Source: Henckelia pumila
Taxonomy: Eukaryota > Streptophyta > Magnoliopsida > Lamiales > Gesneriaceae
Direction: 5' to 3'
NCBI RefSeq assembly: GCF_033568475.1
Contig: NC_133121.1
Location: 30,239,374-30,303,373 of the forward strand
DNA length: 64,000 nucleotides
Part shown: positions 21,430 to 33,736 of the stretch, one piece after another
How positions within the stretch are numbered: position 1 is the stretch's first letter
Layout: every line of letters begins with the position of its first letter
Notes under the pieces: model-generated
Seen by the model: the letters and a program-made list of their open reading frames with translations, nothing else
What the model was told of the DNA's origin: nothing
The model's database searches: none
Translations under genes and position numbers: made by a program

Positions 21430-23880
21430 TATTTATTATTATAAATATGTGAGTTTCATTGTGAATTTACATGGTTACCATTTCATTATTATATAAGATT
21501 AATGTGTTTTTTCTTCATTTATTTATTCGTGTGACTCTTCAATTAACTTATTTACTTAAAAATTATACTATGAACTCTTTCAAATAAAAAATTAAAATAC
21601 TGTTAGTATTTTCAATCTATTATTACTATTATAAATATGTGAGTTTCATTGTGAATTTACATGGTTACCTTTTTATTATTATATAAGATTAATGTGTTTT
21701 TCTTCATTTATTTATTCGTGTGACTTTTCAATTAACTTATTTACTTAAAAATTATATTATGAACTCTTTCAAATAAAAAATTAAAATAATGTTAGTATTT
21801 TTAAAAATATATATTATCTATTATCTATTACTATTATAAATATGTGAGTTTCATTATGAATTTACATGGTTACCCTTTCATTATTATATAAGATTAATGT
21901 GTTTTTTCTTCATTTATTTATTCGTTAATTAACTTATTTACTTAAAAATTATACTATGAACTATTTCAAATAAAAAAATAAAATACTATTAGTATTTTTA
22001 AAAATAACTATTATAAATATGTGAGTTTCATTGTGAATTTGCATGGTTACCCTTTCATTATTATATAAGATTAATGTGTTTTTTTTTTTCATTTATTTAT
22101 TCGTGTGACTCTTCAATTAACTTATTTACTTAAAAATTATACTATGAACTCTTTCAAATAAAAAATTAAAATACTGTTAGTATTTTCAATCTATTATTAT
22201 TACTTATTACTATTATAAATATGTGAGTTTCATTGTTAATTTACATGGTTACCCTTTCATTATTATATAAGATTAATGTGTTTTTTCTTCATTTATTTAT
22301 TCGTGTGACTTTTCAATTAACTTATTTACTTAAAAATTATACTATGAACTCTTTCAAATAAAAAATTAAAATAATGTTAGTATTTTTAAACATATCTATT
22401 ATCTATTACTATTATAAATATGTGAGTTTCATTGTGAATTTACATGGTTACCCTTTCATTATTATATAAGATTAATGTGTTTTTTTTTTATTTATTCGTG
22501 TGACTCTTTAATTAACTTATTTACTTAAAAATTATATTATGAACTCTTTCAAATAAAAAATTAAAATACTGTTAGTATTTTTAAAAATATATATAAATAT
22601 GTGAGTTTAACACTTGACTCTTCAATTAAATTATTTATTTCAGCATTATGCTATAAACTCTTTCAAATAAAAAATCTATTACTATTATAAATATGTGTGT
22701 TTCATTGTGAATTTAATGGTTATCCTTTCATTATTATATAAGATTAATGTGTTTTTTCTTCATTTATTTATTCGTGTGACTTTTCAATTAACTTATTTAC
22801 TTAAAAATTATACTATGAACTCTTTCAAATAACAAATTAAAATACTGTTAGTATTTTTAAATATATATATATATAAATATGCGAGTTTAACACTTGACTC
22901 TTCAATTAAATTATTTATTTAAGAATTATGCTATAAACTCTTTCAAATAAAAAATTTAAATGCAATTAATATTTTTAAAATATTTTTTTCACTATGAATA
23001 TGTGATTTTCATTGTGAATTTACGTGACTATCGTTTTTCTTATTACCTAATGAATGTTTTTTCTCAATTATTTATTCATGTGACTCTTCAATTAAATTAT
23101 TTGTCTAAAAATTATACTATGTACTCTTTCAAAAAAAAAATTTAAAAATATTTTACTTTGATTTCTAATTTATCGTATTCGATTATTTACTTCACAGATG
23201 AACCTACACATGGAATACTAATAATAATAATAAATTTTGTTATCTTACAAGATATTATATGTATACTTAAATAAAAAAATCAATATCGTACTTTATTTTT
23301 CATATTAATCTATCTTTTATCTATTTTATTACTATTATGAGTATAGGAGAGTAAGAATTATGATTAACTTAAATATTTTTTTACACACTAATTTTTTGAA
23401 GTTCACTTTTATATTTTATACATCTACTATTTATTATTTGCTCATTTTCTTATTTGAGTTTTTCCTACAAAATGTATTTAACTTATTTAATTCACACTAT
23501 TTTTTCTAGATCTTACAAGATATTTTATGAATACTTAAAATAAAAAATTTACATCGTGTAATTTATTTTTTTATTAATATGTCGATGGTCTATTCTATTA
23601 CGATTATAAATATATAAATAACAATTATAAATTAACTTAAATATTTTTTTACACACTATTTTATTTTTTCCACTTTCATATTTTGTGTATATACTATTTA
23701 TTATTTGCTCATTTTTTTATTTGAGTTACTATTATAAATATGTGAGTTTAATTGTGAATTTACATGATTATCCTTTCATTATTATATAGGATTAATGTGT
23801 TTTTTCTTCATTTATTTATTCGTGTGACTCTTCAATTAACTTATTTACTTAAAAATTATACTATGAACTATTTCAAATAA
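21430..23880. repeat. AT-rich tandem array, ~180-205 bp unit
   Basis: At least eight copies of a unit containing ATAAATATGTGAGTTTCATT, TACATGGTTACC, ATTATATAAGATTAATGTG, TTATTTATTCGTGTGACT and TACTATGAACTCTTTCAAAT. Unit starts are near 21441, 21631, 21836, 22013, 22215, 22414, 22593 (partial), 22687, 22873 (diverged) and 23733. Spacing varies by indels. No coding frame. Confidence 0.85.
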
Positions 23881-24790
23881 AAAATTAAAATACTGTTAGT
23901 ATTTTTAAAAATATATATAAATACGTGAGTTTAACACTTGAATCTTCAATTAAATTATTTATTTAAGCATTATGTTGTAAACTCTTTCAAATAAAAAATT
24001 AAAATGCAATTAATATTTTTAAAATATTTTTTCACTATTAATATGTGATTTTCATTGTAAATTTACGTGACTACCGTTTTTCTTATTACCTAATGAATGT
24101 TTTTTTTCTCAATTATTTATTCATGTGACTCTTCAATTAAATTATTTGTTTAAAAATTATACTATGTACTCTTTCAAATAAATTTTTTTTAAAAATATTT
24201 TACTTTGATTTATAATTTATCGTATTCGATTATTTACTTCACACATGAACCAACACATGGAATACTAATAATAATAATAAATTTTGGTATCTTACAAGAT
24301 ATTATATGTATAAATAAATAAAAAAATCCATATCGTACTTTATTTTTCATATTAATCTATCTTTTATCTATTCTATTACTATTATGAGTATAGGAGAGTA
24401 AGTGATTAACTTAAATATTTTTTTACACATTAATTTTTTGAAGTTCACTTCTATATTTTATACATATACTATTTATTATTTGCTCATTTTCTAATTTCAG
24501 TTTTTCCTACAAAATGTATTTAACTTATTTAATTCACACTATTTTTCTAGATCTTACAAGATATTTTATGAATACTTAAAATATAAAATTTAAATCGTGT
24601 AATTTATTTTTTCTATTAATATATCGATGGTCTATTCTATTACGATTATAAATATATAAATAACAATTATGAATTAACTTAAATATTTTTTTACAAACTA
24701 TTTTATTTTTTCCACTTTCTATTTTGTGTATATACTATTTATTATTTGCTCATTTTCTTATTTGAGTTTTTCTTTCAAAATATATTTAAT
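22930..24790. repeat. Higher-order duplication, ~1.05 kb x2
   Basis: The block from about 22940 to 23725 recurs at about 23985-24770. Both contain TTTCACTAT...ATGTGATTTTCATTG, ATTTATCGTATTCGATTATT, ACACATGGAATACTAATAAT and TACGATTATAAATATATAAA in the same order. It includes a shared 200-bp-type unit, so the array grew at two scales. Confidence 0.8.
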
Positions 24791-24920
24791 TTATTTAATA
24801 TAAATTATTTTTCTATCTTACAAGATAGTATATGAGTACTTAAAAAAAAAAAAATTTACATAGTCGTACAAATATATTTAACTTATTTAATGCAAATTAA
24901 TTTTCTATTAATTTTACAAG

Positions 24921-25001
<81 letters not shown>
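24921..25001. repeat. (TAA)n microsatellite
   Basis: About 27 uninterrupted TAA/ATA triplets within the AT-rich region. Confidence 0.95.
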
Positions 25002-25937
25002 TATGTATATATAATTAAAATAAAAACAATGTAATTAATTTTTTACACATTATTTTTTTTGTTGATATATTAGTTATTATCAATTATATATTAATTACTA
25101 TTACAAAATATAATCAATTTATATATCCTTTTTTAATCACTATTTGAGTTCTAATTATGATTTTAATTAAATATTCTTATTTTTCATACACTATTTTTCT
25201 ATAAATTTTACAATATATTATATGAATATTTAAATAAAAAATTGTATAATGTACTACATACTTAAATGTCTATGTTTTTTACACATTGTTTATCTACTAA
25301 TATTACAAAATAATATATGGATATTAAAAATAAATAAATGAAATAATTCAAACATATATGAAATATAAATATTGCGCTACAAATACAATCAAATAATATT
25401 TTTACTTAAATTTTGTTATTCTACGTTATTTTTCTTGTCAAACTCATCGAATATGAGTTCAAAATATATTAAATTAGCAAACTATTGATGTCACTGATCG
25501 AATAACCCGAATTCTTGAATTGTATAATTAGTTTTTGTTTTGATAATTTGTTTCATTTGGAAATTTAACTCACAAGAAACTATTATTAGAACTTAAGGTG
25601 GAAAAAAAATTCAAAACATGATCATACCTGACTCAATCACTAACTCATACATAAAAAACAATTATCAACATACTGTATTGAAAACTTTCTAATTATTTAA
25701 ACACATATAGTAAAAAAATTCTAATTAATTAAGCTAACGTCATTTATAATTATCATATTTTGTCTTTGAACTAGCACCATTTATTCTTTAGATTTTTATC
25801 ATAATTTTATGTTATCATGTTAATCTTGTATCTTAATTATGATGTATATTTTAGTTTGTAAATAGTTCTTAAATTATGATTCAATAAATTTATTTTGACT
25901 CATAAATATTGATATTTGGAATATAATTAATTGTAGA
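25002..25937. other. AT-rich, no gene seen
   Basis: Very AT-rich sequence without open frames of interest or recognised transposon ends, reaching the left end of the large copia element. Confidence 0.6.
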
Positions 25938-27208
25938 TGTTGTGATCGGTTCAGAGGGTAGAGGGGGGGTGAATACACTCTGAAACTTTTCTTCTTTCTT
26001 TTCAAAATTATCAAGTGAAGTTTAGTTCACTTAATCTGTTTTCTCAACTTCTAAAACGGTTTGAACAACTTAAATAGTGCGGAAATAGTTCAGAGGTTTT
26101 AGTGATGCAAAGTTTATAACACGATGTATGAGCAATATGTAAGATAAATAGCAGTAAAGACTAAGGCACGATTTATGGAAGTTCGAAGGCTTAATCCTTC
26201 TACGTCTCCCCTTCTTCCAATTAGGAAGGAATTCACTAGAAGACTTTGGTTATTACAACGTCTTGCAATACACCCACTTCAGACTTAGGACTTATCCAAT
26301 GCCTAATCCGAAACTCCTAGATTTACACAGATAAGATTCTCAGTTCTTATCAGACTGGTGGAAGCTTTCAGAGTAGCTTCAAGTCTCTTCAATAATGAGT
26401 ACAGTCCGGTTGAGCTTCTCAAACTGCAGAGCGGTCGAGAGGCTTGAAAACCCTAGGATGATCCTTGAAGATCAGATATGTAAACTGTAGGCGAGGGTTT
26501 ATTTGAGCAGCAAGTGAATGATCTTGTAAGTGTGCTCAAGTATTGCTTCAGTATATCAGATGAGGACTTCTGATAGTATTCAAGTGATTGAGTTGATTGA
26601 GATTTTTCGTGTTGCTTGTCTTCTTATCACTTCTTGAGCAATCTTTCCTTTATATAGGTCAATCATCAACGTCTTTATTTTGAACGTTCTGATGCTGCAT
26701 TGAATGCGCATTTAATGCTTCATAAATGCATTGATGATTCTGCATGAAGATCGTACACTTCTTTAAATGCAGACAACTTCCAGGGTCCAAAACTGGTATA
26801 AACGGTCGAATGCTTTATCTGTAGCCATTCTGCGTTTTTGCCATTTTAGTGCAACCTGTTGTCTCGATGCAAGAGTCAACAGATCTTCTGATACGCTGGT
26901 TCTGCTTTTGATAAAAGATTTTGCAATGAACGTCTTGTCACAAGTACTTGTCTTGAGATATCTTGATAAGCAGTTGGCATTCTACCGGTAGATAGATTTA
27001 TCCTCTACTGGTTTGAATAACCAGTCGATAGGCTTGTGACTGCAACCGGTCGAGAGACAAAGGCGGTTGACAAGCTTCCGGTAGATAACTTGAAGGGTTT
27101 AGACGGTTGCGGTAGGAGTTGTAGTAGATTCCTGAAATACAAAAGATTGGCAGCACATTCCTATACAATGAGTTGTTGTTTGTTATCACCAAAATGTCGG
27201 ATTCAACA
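25938..27208 (-). repeat. 3' LTR of copia element
   Basis: 1271 bp. TATA-like CTATATAAAGG (minus strand) at about 26648-26658. The heptamer CGGTCGA occurs at 26432, 26803 and 27047. The conserved copia-LTR block lies at about 26165-26290. Confidence 0.94.
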
Positions 27209-27222
27209 ATTTCCCCCTTTTT
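27209..27222 (-). other. Polypurine tract, copia 3' end
   Basis: Minus-strand AAAAAGGGGGAAAT directly precedes the 3' LTR start. Confidence 0.9.
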
Positions 27223-27384
27223 GGTGATGACAAAACTTAAGTGCTCCAAAAACAATATGAAAGCATTAAAATGAACTTCATTGAGAGAATGAATTTCATT
27301 AATTACAATAAGCATTCTTATTACACCTACTGAAGAAAAACAAAATGAGATACAGCTGCGATAAGTAAAGAAGAGACAAGTTGT

Positions 27385-30147
27385 TCATCTTTTGAACCAA
27401 CTGGCTCCTCCTGACCTATCGCCTTCTCTTCTTCTTCTGTCAGCTTCTTCCTCACGTCTTCTTGCCTCTGCTGCTCTTCGTTGCTCTTCTTCCCCCTTTT
27501 TGGCATCACCTTGGTTGAGTCGAAGGATGATCTCAGTGAGTTGAGTGCCAAGGCAGGCTTGCATAGTATCAATTTTTGCATCTAGTTGAGCAAGTAGAAT
27601 AGCTTTCATAGTGTCCATCCGATCATTCAACTGCCTATGAAGGCGGTTTTCGGATCTGACAACTTGTTCGGAGACGGTAGAGAGCGTTTTGATTTGAGTG
27701 CGATGATGGGCAGTGATCTCTTTGGACAGATGAGCAAGGTCTCGAGACACGGTCTCAAAATGCCGAATCATCATCTGGCGTGAATTGTCAACCGATAAGG
27801 ATGAGTTTGTGATGTATTGTGAAAAGGATCGAACTGTTTGCATGAGCTCATGAAGCCTATTTATCAAAGTGTGATCCAGAGCTGCGGCCATGGCTTCAAT
27901 TAATGAGTCATCAGTCTGAAGCATTTGACTCTGTGTGTCATTCCTTGGTGAAACCAGGCCAGACTCAAGATGATGTGGTGCTGGTGATCTGGCTGGTGAG
28001 CTAGCTGATGGACCTTCCAATAGTGGTACAGTTGGAGATGTAGGAGTCTCGACTGCAGCCAAGATGGTTGGTGGAGTAGCAGGATCAGCACTCGGTTCAT
28101 CCATTAGGAGATCTTCCACAAACTTTTCAGTAGATGGAGACGGTTGAAGTGCTGGGTCAGCATCAGTCACTGGCTGTTCTGGAGGTGCAAGTGATACAAT
28201 AGTGCTTGGTATCTCTGTTGGGGGCACTACTGCTTCACTGCTGCAAGGAGCCTCTGTCACAGAGGTGACAGGAATTTCTTGTTCAATCACTTCGAAAGAA
28301 TCTTGTGGACGACTGGGAGAGGTGTGAGCGGTCGCCGCTGGAGATGAGTGAGCAGTCACAGCTGCTTCCGGTTGAATTACTGCTTGGACTGCGGTTGAGG
28401 CGGGGTCGACCGATGAAGATGCTCCCACAATCGATCCTAGAGTGGATGACTGAAACAGGTCAGCAGTGATGAGACCGGTCAGAATCCCATCTGAAAGAGT
28501 AATAGCAGAGACGTCTTCTTCACCCTGATCTTGGGTAAGAAAAGTCTTCATCATCACCTGTGCTTCCAGTCCATAAGCCTGTAAACAAGCTGCTGAAGCT
28601 GTCGTCTTTACGTTGTTAAGAGCTTGGAAGTGCTGAAGTAGTTGAGTGATTTGACGTAGACTATTCTGTAGTCCAGTCAAAATCACAAAGTAATCGGCGG
28701 CGGTAGGACTCTTGGATTTGAAGTTCTTGACACGCTCATTAATCAGCAGAGATAACAGGCTTCCTCGAAGCTTCAAGTCGATGAGCTGTCTTCTTCCCAG
28801 AGCCTCCACGATGTCTTCAGGGTCAGCAAAAAGAAGCATCTTTTTCTCAATAACGTTCAGAGCTTTCCACTTAGGAAATATTTGAGCAAGCGTCAGGTGA
28901 GTACGGGAATGATGTCATCTGTCAAAGCGCTGTAGGTGACGCTTGACAGTGTGGAGAACGTGAGAGATGATCAAGTTGAGCTCCACAGTAGCTGCTGGTT
29001 GAGCCTTAAGTGAGTAGATCATCACACCTTTTCCTTTGTCCTTGGGATCAGCGAGAGTGACCTTTGGAGTTGATGAGGCACCTTCCCTGATTATCACACC
29101 CTTGGTAGGACGTGGAGCAGTAGTAGCAGTAGTGGTAGTAGTCTCGATCGTTGGCAGAATTGGTGTTGGAACGGTAGGAGCAAGTCCAGAAAGGGACTTT
29201 AACTTCTTGTGCTGCCTCTTCTTCTCGCCTGCAAGCGTGGATGGCACAGCTTCTTTGGAGACAGAAGGAGATGACTTGCTGAAGGCTTGAATCAGTGGAA
29301 CATTCTCACGTGATTCTTCTTCAGAGTCAGACTCTATGATAAGTTGACGCTTGGCAGATTTCTTGGTATGGGCTAGTTTGGCCGCTACCGGAACTGTTGA
29401 AAGCGGTTGAGTGACAGCAACAACACTTGCGGTTGAAGGCAGAGTGTCGACCGCAACCTCTTTCTTGTTCAGAAACTTGAAGATTGTAGACTTGTTGAGC
29501 CATTTGGTGGGATGCAGAGGCTCAGTCTTGGAGAAGTCTACTCCAAGGACGCTCAAGATGTTGCAAATTTGCAGAGCAAATCCCTCGGATTGCCCTTTTC
29601 CCCTGATCATTTCACATAAAGTAGTGAACAATATGTCTGACCAGTTGATGTTGATTTTGGAGGCGATACAAGCCATGTATTGGAATTTCTCCATCGTCAC
29701 CTTGTCGTATGATCCAGCCTTGGCAAGAAGATTCTTGGCCACGATGTTGGTCAACAGCCTGAATGGAGCTTTAAGAGATGTCTTCTGAGCCGGCAGTTTG
29801 ATCGGAGCATCAGTGGTTGAGAATTCCTTCAACCAGTATGAGCAGTTACCATCGGGAAGATCCGCGCATTTTGTCAAACCCTTGGAGGGCAGATCAAATG
29901 TGCTGGCGAAGAACTTTTGATTGAAGGAATAGGACTCTGTCCGGATCAAGCATTTGACAGTCCCATGCTCGATTTGAGCGGTTGCAAAGAACTCCTTCAA
30001 GACAGGCAGATCGCAGATGGCGCTGCTTCCCAAAAATTTCTTCAGTCCAGAGGCTTCAAGCATGGTGAAGACCTCAGTGATTCCTGCATTGTTTGCCTCA
30101 ATAACAGAATCAAAGTTGATTGCAAGGCAAGTCTTCTGGATCGACAT
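27385..30147 (-). CDS. Copia accessory ORF, ~920 codons with one internal TGA
   Basis: Starts MSIQKTCLAINFDSVIEANN at 30147 and runs 410 codons to TGA at 28917-28915. The same frame continues without another stop through KWKALNVIEKKMLLFADPED to a stop at 27385, so this is one frame with a single TGA (a CGA-to-TGA change would explain it). N-terminal ~220 residues: a globular part with FKFLNKKEV-like and SINWSDILF-like words that I recall from plant transposon-associated proteins in Gesneriaceae. Middle: Ser/Thr/Pro-rich, with a KRQLIIESDSEEE acidic patch. C-terminal: coiled coil (about the last 180 residues), then a KR/EE-rich run ending SGGASWFKR. No signal peptide or membrane segment is evident, so despite its position it does not look like an envelope protein. 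Function unknown. Confidence 0.8.
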
Positions 30148-30271
30148 GATAGCTGTAGATAAGAACTCGAGCAGAGAGTAAGCAAAAGCTTGATAGTAAT
30201 ACGATAGAACTTTTAATGCAATATGAAAGCTTTAGCAACGGTGAAATGTTGATATACGAGTGTAAAGAAGC

Positions 30272-30279
30272 ATATATAG
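30272..30279 (-). promoter_or_regulatory. TATA box candidate for accessory ORF
   Basis: Minus-strand CTATATATG about 125 bases upstream of the ATG at 30147, in a 363-base non-coding stretch after pol. With TGACGTCA just upstream it has the spacing of a plant core promoter. Confidence 0.55.
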
Positions 30280-30298
30280 GAACCTATGGGCCATAGGG

Positions 30299-30306
30299 TG
30301 ACGTCA
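30299..30306 (-). promoter_or_regulatory. Palindromic TGACGTCA upstream of accessory ORF
   Basis: A perfect TGACGTCA, the type bound by plant bZIP factors (TGA/HY5-like), 19 bases upstream of a TATA box and 152 bases upstream of the accessory ATG. Binding is inferred from the motif only. Confidence 0.55.
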
Positions 30307-30485
30307 TGAAAAGTATTTTTGAAATTCAAAAAGTTTTGAAAAGTATAATCACCGCGCCCAATTAATGTCATTTGGTTCAAAGCACAAAGCTGCTAGTACG
30401 GAGCCTGTCAGAGACTAGCTAAAGGCGGATGATATGCCAACATTTATGGCAATGTAACAGCTAATCTATTAACGTCATACTAGCA

Positions 30486-30500
30486 ATCATTCCCCCTAAA
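30486..30500 (-). other. Internal polypurine-like tract after pol
   Basis: Minus-strand TTTTTAGGGGGAATG follows the pol stop by about 12 bases and shares the GGGGGAA core with the tract at the 3' LTR (27209-27222). It may be the ancestral 3' tract, left inside when extra sequence was added between it and the LTR, or a second priming site. Confidence 0.6.
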
Positions 30501-30510
30501 AACATTCATA

Positions 30511-33500
30511 CTAACTTAGATCTACTAAGCCAAGAATATTTCGAAAATATGAAAACTTAGCGTCCGGTAAAGGCTTGGTGAATATGTCTGCTGCTTGCTG
30601 ATCGGTAGAGATGTATTCCAGCCTGATTTCCTTCTTTAAGACATGATCTCGGATAAAGTGATGCCTGAAATCAATGTGCATTGTCCTAGAGTGCATCACT
30701 GGATTGTGAGTGATGGCTATGGCACTTGTATTGTCATAGTAGATTGGAGCTTCACTCGACCGGATTCCATAATCATTAAGCTGCTGTTGAATCCAGAGTA
30801 TTTGAGCACAACAGCTGCCAGCAGCAAGGTATTCTGCTTCGGCGGTCGAGGTAGCAATTGATGTCTGCTTCTTACTTGACCACGAAATTAGTCTATCTCC
30901 AAGGAATTGACATGTGCCACTTGTACTTTTGCGATCAATTCTACAACCTGCATAATCTGCATCTGAATAGCCAATAAGATTAAGATTTGAATCTTTGGGA
31001 TACCAAAGACCCACATTAGTAGTTCCTTTAATATATTTAATTATTCGTTTGGCGGCAATGAAATGAGATTGCTTAGGTGCTGCTTGAAATCTAGCACATA
31101 AACAAACTGAATACATGATATCCGGTCGACTGGCAGTCAAATAAAGCAATGAGCCAATAAGACCTCGATACATTGTTACCTCGACCGGGATTCCCCCTTC
31201 ATCTTTATCAAGCTTGATTGATGTACTCATGGGGGTAGATACAGTTGAGCACTGTTCCATTCCAAACTTCTTTACCAATTCCTTGGCATACTTGGATTGA
31301 TTGATAAATATTCCAGTTTCAAGTTGCTTCACTTGCAATCCAAGAAAGAAATTTAGCTCGCCCATCATGCTCATTTCAAATTTCTCCTGCATCATCTTAG
31401 AGAACTTTGAGCACAACTTGGGGTTAGTTGACCCAAATATAATGTCATCAACATAAATTTGTACTAGTAACACATGATCACCTTTTACAAATTTAAACAA
31501 GGTCTTATCGACCGTTCCAATTTGGAAATCATGTTCCAGTAAAAATTTTAGTAATGTATCATACCATGCACGCGGTGCTTGTTTTAATCCATAGAGGGCT
31601 TTGTCAAGTTTACAGATATATTGAGGATGAGTAGGATTGACAAAACCTGGTGGTTGTTCAACGTACACCTCTTCTTGAAGTAGACCATTGAGGAATGCAG
31701 ACTTGACATCCATTTGATAAACTTTAAAGTCCTTGAAAGCTGCATAGGCAAGAAAGATGCGGATTGCTTCTAGTCTTGCAACTGGCGCGAAGGATTCCTC
31801 AAAGTCTATGCCTTCTTCTTGTCTGAATCCTTGTGCAACAAGTCGAGCTTTGTTACGCACAACAGTGCCATGTTCATCGAGCTTGTTACGAAACACCCAT
31901 CTAGTTCCAATCATATTTTGATTTTCCGGTCGAGGAACTAGATGCCAAACATTGTTGCGGGTGAATTGATTCAACTCTTCTTGCATAGCTTCAATCCAGC
32001 TGGCATCTGATAGAGCTTCATCTATCTTCTTGGGCTCTACCTGAGATATGAAAGCTGCATGCAAGAATTCATTAATCATTTGACCACGTGTTTTTCGAGG
32101 AGCAGAAGGGTCACCTATGACCAACCCAGGTGGATGATCTTTGTTCCACCTAAAATAATTCCCTAAAGGGTTGTCATCAATTGGTTGACGAACGTCCTCG
32201 TTTACTGGATCATCATTGGCAGGAGGATCGTTATCAACCGGTGGATCCTCTTCTGGCCTTGTTTGATCACACACAGTAGAGGGAACTGGATCATCCTTCT
32301 TTGGAGGATATGGATCACTGTCACTCTCTTCCTGTAGATTTGTGTTTTCCAGTCTATGACTCAGATCATTTATGCTCCCTTGAGTTTGTTCTGTACAGAG
32401 AGTAGATTCATCAAAAACAACATGAATGGTTTCCTCGACCGTTAGTGATCTTTGATTGAACACTCGATAAGCTCTGCTAACGGCTGAGTAACCAATAAAA
32501 GTTCCTTCGTCTGCTTTGGCATCGAAAGCTGTCAAATGATTTTTGCCATTGTTGTGGATAAAGCATTTGCACCCAAAAATTTTGAAGTAAGAAATATCAG
32601 GTTTTGTGCCATTCCAGATCTCATATGGAGTTTTGTTAAATCGTTTATTAATCATAGATCTGTTTTGAGTATAACAAGCTGTGTTAACTGCTTCTGCCCA
32701 AAGCCTTTGAGAAACATTTGAATCAGCAATCATAGTTCTGGCTGCTTCTTTTAAAGTACGGTTCCTTCTTTCAGCCACCCCATTTTGCTGTGGGGATCTA
32801 GCAGCTGACAACTCATGCTTGATTCCCTGATCATCTAGATAAGTCATAAGAGCGGTGTTTAAAAACTCAGTCCCTCTATCACTCCTGATTCTATCTATCA
32901 CAGTAGATTGTTCATTTTGCAAGCGTTTAAAAAGCTTAATCAGGTGAGGTGCAGTTTGATCTTTTGAGGAGAGAAAGATGACCCAAGTAAATCGAGAAAA
33001 GTCATCTATAACAACAAGAGCATATCTCATTCCCCCTATGCTTCTTACTGGTATAGGACCAAATAGGTCCATGTGAAGTAAATCTAAGCATTTGGAAGAA
33101 GACATACACCCTTTATTTTTAAAGGTTGCTCTCACCTGCTTTCCTAGTTGACAAGCAGGACAAACTTTGTCTTTTATAAAATCTCTTTCAGGCAGACCAG
33201 AAACCAAATCATGCTTCCTCAAGTTAGTGATGGACTTAAAATTTAGATGATTTAACCGCTTATGCCATAACCAATGTTTATCATGATGAGCAGTAAGACA
33301 AGTAGGTGAAGAAGTATGTGAGAAAGACCAGTTTACCTTGTAGGTGTTTAGGTCTCTTACACCGGTCATAAGAGTCTCACCTTTGTCATTTTTGATGATG
33401 CAAGTGTGTTTGTGAAACTCGACCGAATGATCATTGTCACATAGTTGACTAATACTTATCAAATTATAGCACAGTTTGTCAACAAGCAACACATCTTTAA

Positions 33501-33591
33501 TAATGATGTTACCATGGATAATCTTACCCTTACCCACGGTTACCTTTGGAGTTGTCTCCAAAGCTAATCTTTGGTCCTTTGCACAGCACAA
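30511..33591 (-). CDS. Copia Pol: integrase, reverse transcriptase, RNase H
   Basis: An open frame of 1026 codons. Integrase zinc finger: [10 protein letters not shown] with CPACQ (residues 106-147). Catalytic triad D175 (MDLFGP), D238 (RSDRGTEF) and E274 ([10 protein letters not shown]). RT (PF07727 type) from about 545 with [23 protein letters not shown] and YVDD at 713-716. RNase H has GYSDADYAG and [10 protein letters not shown], and Pol ends [22 protein letters not shown]. All catalytic residues looked for are present. The listed start is only the edge of the open frame: the real protein would be made as Gag-Pol, and its link to protease is broken by a frameshift. The stop TAG is followed 12 bases on by an internal purine tract. 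Confidence 0.92.
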   Translation of the reverse strand: MCCAKDQRLALETTPKVTVGKGKIIHGNIIIKDVLLVDKLCYNLISISQLCDNDHSVEFHKHTCIIKNDKGETLMTGVRDLNTYKVNWSFSHTSSPTCLTAHHDKHWLWHKRLNHLNFKSITNLRKHDLVSGLPERDFIKDKVCPACQLGKQVRATFKNKGCMSSSKCLDLLHMDLFGPIPVRSIGGMRYALVVIDDFSRFTWVIFLSSKDQTAPHLIKLFKRLQNEQSTVIDRIRSDRGTEFLNTALMTYLDDQGIKHELSAARSPQQNGVAERRNRTLKEAARTMIADSNVSQRLWAEAVNTACYTQNRSMINKRFNKTPYEIWNGTKPDISYFKIFGCKCFIHNNGKNHLTAFDAKADEGTFIGYSAVSRAYRVFNQRSLTVEETIHVVFDESTLCTEQTQGSINDLSHRLENTNLQEESDSDPYPPKKDDPVPSTVCDQTRPEEDPPVDNDPPANDDPVNEDVRQPIDDNPLGNYFRWNKDHPPGLVIGDPSAPRKTRGQMINEFLHAAFISQVEPKKIDEALSDASWIEAMQEELNQFTRNNVWHLVPRPENQNMIGTRWVFRNKLDEHGTVVRNKARLVAQGFRQEEGIDFEESFAPVARLEAIRIFLAYAAFKDFKVYQMDVKSAFLNGLLQEEVYVEQPPGFVNPTHPQYICKLDKALYGLKQAPRAWYDTLLKFLLEHDFQIGTVDKTLFKFVKGDHVLLVQIYVDDIIFGSTNPKLCSKFSKMMQEKFEMSMMGELNFFLGLQVKQLETGIFINQSKYAKELVKKFGMEQCSTVSTPMSTSIKLDKDEGGIPVEVTMYRGLIGSLLYLTASRPDIMYSVCLCARFQAAPKQSHFIAAKRIIKYIKGTTNVGLWYPKDSNLNLIGYSDADYAGCRIDRKSTSGTCQFLGDRLISWSSKKQTSIATSTAEAEYLAAGSCCAQILWIQQQLNDYGIRSSEAPIYYDNTSAIAITHNPVMHSRTMHIDFRHHFIRDHVLKKEIRLEYISTDQQAADIFTKPLPDAKFSYFRNILGLVDLS

Positions 33592-33736
33592 CTTCTGTTA
33601 GAAGTTCTGGATTCCCTGTCATGTGCCGTGAGCAACCACTATCTAAGTACCAGGTAGTGTCCTTGATAGAAGTGGTCTTCTCGCCCATTTGGACTTTTAG
33701 TACCTGCAAAAAGTGAAGAATTTTTGGTACCCATAT
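33530..33736 (-). pseudogene. Copia protease segment, in frame with gag, cut by frameshift
   Basis: Continuing the gag frame past TAG, the sequence reads IWVPKILHF..., then TTWYLDSGCSRHMTGNPELL, the copia aspartic protease with active site DSG. It hits TAA at 33532-33530. The following pol frame (starting [11 protein letters not shown]) is offset by one base, and the protease-to-integrase linker switches frame somewhere in 33530-33590. The simplest reading is loss of one base near 33538. Cleavage of Gag-Pol would then be missing from this copy. Confidence 0.8.

Noticed and set aside
21430..24790. CRISPR-like array
   Set aside because: Units are ~200 bp, AT-rich, contiguous and variable in length. 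It is a plant tandem repeat.
30643..30861. Plus-strand ORFs across 29000-35700
   Set aside because: They are antisense shadows of copia gag, pol and the accessory frame.
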